Part shown: one piece after another, positions 59,530-64,000 of the stretch | How the letters are laid out: every line of letters starts with the position of its first letter | How positions within the stretch are numbered: the first letter of the stretch is position 1 | Assembly: GCA_003605055.1 (NCBI GenBank) | Contig: QZKP01000020.1 | Span: forward strand, 124,001-188,000 | Length of the DNA: 64,000 nucleotides | Direction of reading: 5' to 3' | Source: Desulfarculus sp. | GTDB lineage: Bacteria > Desulfobacterota > Desulfarculia > Desulfarculales > Desulfarculaceae | Notes under the pieces: generated by a model | What the model was told of the DNA's origin: nothing | The model's input: the letters and a program-made list of their open reading frames with translations, nothing else | Database searches by the model: none | Position numbers and translations under genes: made by a program

Positions 59530-60540
59530 ATGAAAACCCTTAAGATCGGATTATTGGCGGTGGGTCTGTGCCTGCTGGCCCTGCTCTGGGGCTGCGAGGC
59601 GGGCAAGGCCCCCATGGGCGCGTCCTCGGCCGCGGGCGGAGCGCAGAAGACGATCCGCCTGGCCAGCCCCTTCAAGGCCGGCCACATCCTGGTGGACGCC
59701 AGCCAGAAGTTCAAGGAGCTGCTGGCCAAGACCAGCGGCGGCCGCCTGCAGGTGCAGGTGCAGCCCGGCGTGGGCTCCGAGGAGGCCATCAACGACTGGA
59801 CCAGCCAGGGCAAGGTGGAGATGCAGGCCACCGGCGGCCGCCCCCTGGAGGTGGCCGCGCCGCAGTACTTCTTCTTCAACGCGCCCTACGTGATGAAGGA
59901 CTTCGAGCACTTCATGCGCGTGTGGAACGGGCCCTTGGGCGACAAGGCCCGGGCCCAGGTGGAGGCCAAGGGCAACCAGAAGTACCTGGGCATCGTCTAT
60001 CGCGGCCTGCGCCAGACCACGGCCAACAAGCCCATCTACACCCCCAGCGACGTGTACAAGCTCAAGCTGCGCCTGCCCACGGTCAAGACCTGGATCGCGG
60101 TGTGGAAGGAGATCGGCGCCTCGCCGGTGCCGGTGCCGCTGCCCGGGCTGTTCAAGGCCCTCAAGAGCGGCCAGGCCGAGGCCTCCGAGGGCGATCTGAC
60201 CCAGATATCCTCCTTCAAGCTGTTCAAGGTGCAGGGCTATCTGATCATCACCAACCACCTGGTGCAGACCGGCGGCATCCTGATCAACAAGGCCTTCTTC
60301 GACGGCCTGTCGCCCGAGGACCAGGCCCTGATCGTGGCCGCGGCCAAGCAGGCCACCGAGTGGGCCAACGACAAGATCAAGAAGGGCGAGAGCGGTCTCT
60401 TGGTGAGCCTGCAGCGCAACGGCATGAAGGTGGTGATACCCGACGCCGATTCCCTGCGCGTCAAGGCCAGGCCGGCGGTGGAGAAGCTGTTCAAGACCGA
60501 GTGGCCGGTGACTACCTGGAGCGAGGTGTTGGCCCAGTAG
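59530..60540 (+). CDS. dctP: TRAP transporter DctP-like solute-binding lipoprotein
   Basis: A 336-residue TRAP (DctP) family binding protein. The leader (M-K-T-L-K-I-G-L-L-A-V-G-L) ends in L-L-W-G-C, a lipobox, so it is a membrane-anchored lipoprotein. It has A-S-P-F-K-A-G-H near the start and the conserved arginine/carboxylate-binding region (Y-R-G-L-R-Q and R-L-P-T). The DctQ/DctM membrane subunits are not encoded here; it may feed the TctAB channel, work with a distant TRAP permease or act as sensor. A GGGAGGGAGAGAG SD precedes its ATG. Confidence 0.85.
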   Translation: MKTLKIGLLAVGLCLLALLWGCEAGKAPMGASSAAGGAQKTIRLASPFKAGHILVDASQKFKELLAKTSGGRLQVQVQPGVGSEEAINDWTSQGKVEMQATGGRPLEVAAPQYFFFNAPYVMKDFEHFMRVWNGPLGDKARAQVEAKGNQKYLGIVYRGLRQTTANKPIYTPSDVYKLKLRLPTVKTWIAVWKEIGASPVPVPLPGLFKALKSGQAEASEGDLTQISSFKLFKVQGYLIITNHLVQTGGILINKAFFDGLSPEDQALIVAAAKQATEWANDKIKKGESGLLVSLQRNGMKVVIPDADSLRVKARPAVEKLFKTEWPVTTWSEVLAQ

Positions 60541-60552
60541 GCGGACAACGCG

Positions 60553-61659
60553 ATGAGCATCACGGCGGAGATACGACAAAAAGAGGCCAGGGTCAGGCGC
60601 TTGCTGGAGGAAAAGGGTCTGGAGGCCCTGCTCCTGAAGCGCCAGGCCAACTTTTCCTGGCTGACCGGCGGTGGCCTCAACCTGGTGGGCATCACCACTG
60701 AGGTGGGGGCCACCGCCCTGCTGATCACCAACCAGGCCAAGTTCCTGGTGAGCAACAACATCGAGGCCCCGCGCATGGTGCAGGAAGAGAGGCTCCTCCA
60801 GCAGGGCTTCCAGGTGTTGGAATACCCCTGGTACGAGGAACGGGAGGCGGCCATCGTCCAGGAGCGGGTGGGCGCCGGCCGCCTGGGGGCGGATGTGGCC
60901 TTCCCCGGCGCACTGGTGCTGGCCGAGGACATCGCCCGCCTGCGCTACTGTCTCACCCCGGCGGAGGTGGAGCGCTACCAGTGGCTGGGGGAGCGGGTCT
61001 CGCGGGTGCTGGAGGAGACCGTGCTGGCCACCCGCCCGGGGGACAAGGAGTCGGAGGTGGTGGGCCGCCTGGCCCAGGGCCTGTGGGCCGACCGCATAGA
61101 CGCGGTGACGCTCATGGCCGCCGCCGATGAGCGGGTGGCCGCCTTCCGCCACCCCATCCCCACGGAAAAGCCCGTGGAGCGTTACCTGATGGTCTCGGTG
61201 AACGCGCGCAAGTGGGGGCTGATCGTATCGCTCACCCGCTTCCTGCACTTCGGGCCCCTGCCCGCGGAGCTGCGCCGGCGCTACCTGGCCAACGTGCGCA
61301 TAGACTGCGCCTTCATGGCCGCCACCCGGCCGGGCGTGCCGGCGCGGGAGGTGCTCAAAAAGGGCGTAGAGGCCTACGTGGAGCAGGGATACGCCGAGGA
61401 GTGGAAGCGGCACCACCAGGGCGGGGCCATCGGCTACACCGGCCGGGACTACCGCGCCAACTTCCGGACCCCGGACCTGGTGGCCGAGAACCAGGCCTTC
61501 ACCTGGAACCCCTCGCTCAGCGGCACCAAGTCCGAGGACACCATCCTGGCCACAAACAGCGGCCCCCAGATGATAACTCGGCCTATAATTTATCCCACCC
61601 TCACCCTGGAGACGGCGGGCCTGAGCTTCACCCGCCCCGACGTTTTGGAGAAGTACTGA
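60553..61659 (+). CDS. M24 (creatinase/prolidase-like) protein without the metal site
   Basis: A 368-residue pita-bread-fold protein like Xaa-Pro peptidases. Against the aminopeptidase P motif, both Asp metal ligands are replaced by Ser (Ser215, Ser226) and the Glu of the E-P-G motif by Asn (N-P-S-L-S-G); only His (H-H-Q-G-G) and the last Glu (K-S-E-D-T) remain. Creatinases and some lyase-like M24 members also lack metals, so it is more likely a hydrolase or lyase acting on a small C-N or C-O substrate than a peptidase. Its place between the transporter and oxidoreductase genes favours a role in the sugar-acid pathway. Confidence 0.8.
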   Translation: MSITAEIRQKEARVRRLLEEKGLEALLLKRQANFSWLTGGGLNLVGITTEVGATALLITNQAKFLVSNNIEAPRMVQEERLLQQGFQVLEYPWYEEREAAIVQERVGAGRLGADVAFPGALVLAEDIARLRYCLTPAEVERYQWLGERVSRVLEETVLATRPGDKESEVVGRLAQGLWADRIDAVTLMAAADERVAAFRHPIPTEKPVERYLMVSVNARKWGLIVSLTRFLHFGPLPAELRRRYLANVRIDCAFMAATRPGVPAREVLKKGVEAYVEQGYAEEWKRHHQGGAIGYTGRDYRANFRTPDLVAENQAFTWNPSLSGTKSEDTILATNSGPQMITRPIIYPTLTLETAGLSFTRPDVLEKY

Positions 61660-61694
61660 CGGTCCGGCCCGGACGGCCAAGGACGAGCGAAGAC

Positions 61695-62888
61695 ATGGAC
61701 AAAGTGCGCATAGGGCTGGTGGGGGCCCAGTTCGCGGCCCGGCTGCACCTGAACAGCCTGGCCAAGCTGACCAGCGTGCGGGCGCAGGTGGTGGCGGTGG
61801 CGGCCCGCAGCCAGAAGAGCGCCGCCCGCCTGGCCGCGCAGTACCGCATCCCGGACGCCTACGACGACTACCGGCGACTGCTGGAAAGGCCGGACGTGGA
61901 GGTGGTGGACCTGTGCCTGCCCACGGACCTGCACGAGGAACTCTGCATCGCCGCGGCCCAGGCCGGCAAGCACGTGATCTGCGAGAAGCCGCTCACCGGC
62001 TACTTCGGCCAGGACCGGCCCGAGGAGCTGGTGGGCCGGGCGGTGGCCAAGGAGCTGATGCTGCGCGAGGCCCTGGCCGGCTGCGCCCGGGTGCAAAAGG
62101 CGCTGGCGGAAAACAACGTCCGGCTGATGTACGCCGAGAACTGGGTCTATGCGCCGGCGGTGGCCAAGCTCAAGAGCCTGGTCCAGGCCAGCGGCGGCAC
62201 GGTGCTGGACATCCGGGCCGAGCAGAGCCATTCCGGCTCGGCGGCGGTCTACTCCCGGCGCTGGAAGACCAGCGGCGGCGGGGCCCTGCTGCGCCTGGGC
62301 TCCCACCCGGTGGGCGCGGTGCTGCACCTGAAGGCCTTTGAGGGCCTCACCCGCGAGGGCCGGCCCATCCGGCCCCGCTTCGTCACCGCCGAGACCGGCC
62401 AGCACAGCAAGATAGCCTCTTACGCGCGGGAGAAAAAGAAGTACCTGGTCTCCGACTGGGAGGACGTGGAGGACTGGGGGGCGATGCTCATCGGCTTCGC
62501 CGACGGCTCCAGCGCCACGGTGATCGCCTCGGACGGGGTGCTGGGGGGCGTGCGCAACACCATGGCCGCGTACCTGTCCAACGCCGTGGTGCAGGTGAAC
62601 ATGAACCCCAGCGACGGCATGCTGGTCTACGCCCCAGAGGCGCACGTATTCGGCGACGAGTACCTGGTGGAGAAGCTGGAGACCAAGGCGGGCTGGAACT
62701 TCCCCAGCCCGGACGAGGACTGGGCCCGGGGCTACCCCCAGGAGCTGGAGGACTTCCTGCGGGCCCTGCGCGAGGACCGGGAGCCGGTCTCGGGCTTCGC
62801 CCTGGCCCAGGACGTGGTGCAGGTCATCTACGCCGCCTACCAGTCCGCGGAGGAGGGCCGGCGGGTGGAGCTGCCGCCCCTGTTGTGA
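61695..62888 (+). CDS. Gfo/Idh/MocA-type NAD(P) oxidoreductase
   Basis: A 397-residue sugar or polyol dehydrogenase. N-terminal Rossmann fold with G-L-V-G-A-Q-F-A-A, followed by C-E-K-P-L-T-G, whose Lys is catalytic in the family. The second half is the alpha/beta GFO_IDH_MocA C-terminal domain with G-S-H-P-V-G. A longer open frame to 61212 overlaps the M24 gene and is rejected; ATG 61695 has only a weak SD. It probably oxidises or reduces the imported sugar acid. Confidence 0.9.
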   Translation: MDKVRIGLVGAQFAARLHLNSLAKLTSVRAQVVAVAARSQKSAARLAAQYRIPDAYDDYRRLLERPDVEVVDLCLPTDLHEELCIAAAQAGKHVICEKPLTGYFGQDRPEELVGRAVAKELMLREALAGCARVQKALAENNVRLMYAENWVYAPAVAKLKSLVQASGGTVLDIRAEQSHSGSAAVYSRRWKTSGGGALLRLGSHPVGAVLHLKAFEGLTREGRPIRPRFVTAETGQHSKIASYAREKKKYLVSDWEDVEDWGAMLIGFADGSSATVIASDGVLGGVRNTMAAYLSNAVVQVNMNPSDGMLVYAPEAHVFGDEYLVEKLETKAGWNFPSPDEDWARGYPQELEDFLRALREDREPVSGFALAQDVVQVIYAAYQSAEEGRRVELPPLL

Positions 62889-62941
62889 TATGACCGTTGG
62901 GCCGAAGGCTAGCGCAGCCGCCGGCCGGGCGAGGAAAGGCC

Positions 62942-63598
62942 ATGGCCTTGGAAAAACGTGAAGTCGTTGACCGCATAATTACCGAGGGGCTCATCACCCT
63001 GATCCGCACGGCCTCGGCCGAGGAGGCCCTGGCCGCGGCCGCGGCCCTCAGCGAGGGCGGGGCCAGCCTCATCGAGGTCACCATGACCGTGCCCGGGGCC
63101 ATCGAGGTGGTGCGGGAGCTGGCCCGGCGGCGCTCCAACTCCTTCATCATCGGCGCGGGCACCGTGCTGGACAGCGAGACCGGCCGCCTGGCCCTGTTGG
63201 CCGGGGCCCAGTTCCTGGTCAGCCCCTCGCTGAACTTCGAGCTGATCCAACTGGCCCACCGCTACAGCGTGGTGGTGATCCCCGGGGCCCTGACCCCCAC
63301 CGAGGTGCTGGCGGCCTGGAACGCGGGCGCGGACTTCGTCAAGGTCTTCCCGGTGGGGCAGTTGGGCGGCCCGGCCTACGTGCGGGCCCTCAAGGGCCCC
63401 TTCCCGCAGATATTGCTGCTGCCCTCGGGCGGCGTGAACCTGAATAACGTCGGCGAGTTCATCCGGGCCGGGGCCACCGCCGTGGCCGTGGGCAGCGAGA
63501 TCGTGGACAAGGCGGCGCTCAGGGAGAAGAACTTCCAGGTGATCCGGGACAAGACCCGCGCCGCCCTGCGGGCCATCCAGGAGGCCCGCCCCCGCTAA
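62942..63598 (+). CDS. eda: 2-keto-3-deoxy-6-phosphogluconate (KDPG) aldolase
   Basis: A 218-residue class I aldolase. It shows the catalytic E (in I-E-V-T-M-T), G-A-G-T-V, and the Schiff-base lysine in F-V-K-V-F-P, plus P-S-G-G-V at the phosphate-binding end. It splits KDPG (or KHG) into pyruvate and glyceraldehyde-3-phosphate, the last step of the Entner-Doudoroff and uronate pathways. With UxaC and a LarA-like epimerase nearby, uronate breakdown is a coherent reading. ATG 62942 with GAGGAAAGG ahead. Confidence 0.93.
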   Translation: MALEKREVVDRIITEGLITLIRTASAEEALAAAAALSEGGASLIEVTMTVPGAIEVVRELARRRSNSFIIGAGTVLDSETGRLALLAGAQFLVSPSLNFELIQLAHRYSVVVIPGALTPTEVLAAWNAGADFVKVFPVGQLGGPAYVRALKGPFPQILLLPSGGVNLNNVGEFIRAGATAVAVGSEIVDKAALREKNFQVIRDKTRAALRAIQEARPR

Positions 63599-63628
63599 GG
63601 TTTGTCTCCGGCCGCCTCAGGAGTAGTC

Positions 63629-64000
63629 ATGCAAGCCCTGGTCAAGTACGGCAAAGGCAAGAGGCTGATGGAGCTGCGCGAGGTGGAGCGCCCCGCGCCC
63701 CAAGAGGGCGAGGTGCTCATCGAGGTCAAGGCGGTCTCCATCTGCGGCAGCGACCTGCACATCTTTCACGACGCCCACCCCTACTGGCCGCCGGTGGTGC
63801 TTGGCCACGAGTTCGCCGGGGTCATCGCCGAGCTGGGGCCGGGGGTGGCGGGCTGGCAGGCGGGGGACAGGGTGGTCAGCGAGACCCGCACCGGCGCCTG
63901 CGGCCAGTGCTTCGTCTGCCAGACCGGCTATCCCCAGGTCTGCGAGCACAAGCGGGCCTACGGCATCGGGGTCAACGGCGCCTTCGCGCGCTACGTGGCC
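63629..64000 (+). CDS. Zinc-dependent alcohol/sugar dehydrogenase, 5' part
   Basis: A medium-chain zinc dehydrogenase whose 3' end is beyond the window (124 codons seen). Catalytic-zinc residues are visible (I-C-G-S-D-L-H and G-H-E-F-A-G), as are the structural-zinc cysteines (C-G-Q-C-F-V-C then C-E-H-K). AGGAG lies ahead of the ATG. It is like sorbitol/threonine-type dehydrogenases and probably acts on a polyol or sugar acid in the same operon as the aldolase. Confidence 0.9.
   Translation, partial: MQALVKYGKGKRLMELREVERPAPQEGEVLIEVKAVSICGSDLHIFHDAHPYWPPVVLGHEFAGVIAELGPGVAGWQAGDRVVSETRTGACGQCFVCQTGYPQVCEHKRAYGIGVNGAFARYVA

Overview
The window is about 64 kb of uniformly GC-rich DNA (low-GC stretches only at a few promoters), densely packed with strand-consistent operons. 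A HdrA-MvhD type electron-bifurcating protein, an Isf-like iron-sulfur flavoprotein, two complete branched-chain-amino-acid-type (Liv) ABC transporters paired with acyl-CoA ligases, a TTT transporter, a TRAP binding protein and many radical/iron-sulfur enzymes suggest a strictly anaerobic, acid-degrading deltaproteobacterium (Desulfobacterota, possibly Desulfarculales-like). This is inference from gene content; no rRNA or tRNA is present.

Layout. 1-3310: end of an Hdr operon (ferredoxin fragment, HdrA-MvhD fusion, IscU/NifU-like scaffold) closed by a strong terminator. 3340-8835: APC permease, divergent from an exported heme/tetrapyrrole-methylase fusion and a TonB receptor, with an operator-like palindrome between. 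8886-13159: RND efflux pump. 13268-17669: three-gene glycosyltransferase operon. 17670-18103: gap holding a two-copy repeat. 18104-30788: a 13-gene minus-strand operon (SDR, enoyl-CoA hydratase, Fe-S flavoprotein, acyl-CoA ligase, Liv transporter, two KAS III-like enzymes, second ligase, MaoC hydratase), apparently ruled by a tandem TetR regulator (31059-32342). 32588-35287: calcium-type P-ATPase. 35383-47034: sigma-54 activator facing a sigma-54 promoter that should drive an SDR plus a second Liv transporter, followed by two more acyl-CoA ligases and another SDR. 47031-50521: a compact RiPP-like locus. 50780-63598: SLC13-type transporter, then a sugar-acid catabolic island (LarA-like enzyme, UxaC, RpiR regulator, TctBAC, DctP, creatinase-like protein, Gfo/Idh/MocA oxidoreductase, KDPG aldolase). 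The last gene, a zinc alcohol dehydrogenase, runs off the end.

The most unusual system is the RiPP-like locus. A 128-residue precursor carries a Tat (twin-arginine) leader, a Gly/Ser-rich linker and two blocks in which Tyr recurs at every third residue (Y-T-N-Y-G-A and Y-V-N-Y-G-K units). It is followed on the same strand by two radical SAM enzymes and a cysteine-containing partner that looks like a radical SAM/SPASM protein without the SAM cluster. The arrangement fits a radical-SAM-crosslinked, Tat-exported repeat peptide; I do not recognise it as a described family. Other points of interest are an exported CxxCH/tetrapyrrole-methylase fusion beside a TonB receptor, a KAS III pair with complementary loss of active-site residues, and a non-palindromic motif shared by both promoters around the fused TetR dimer.
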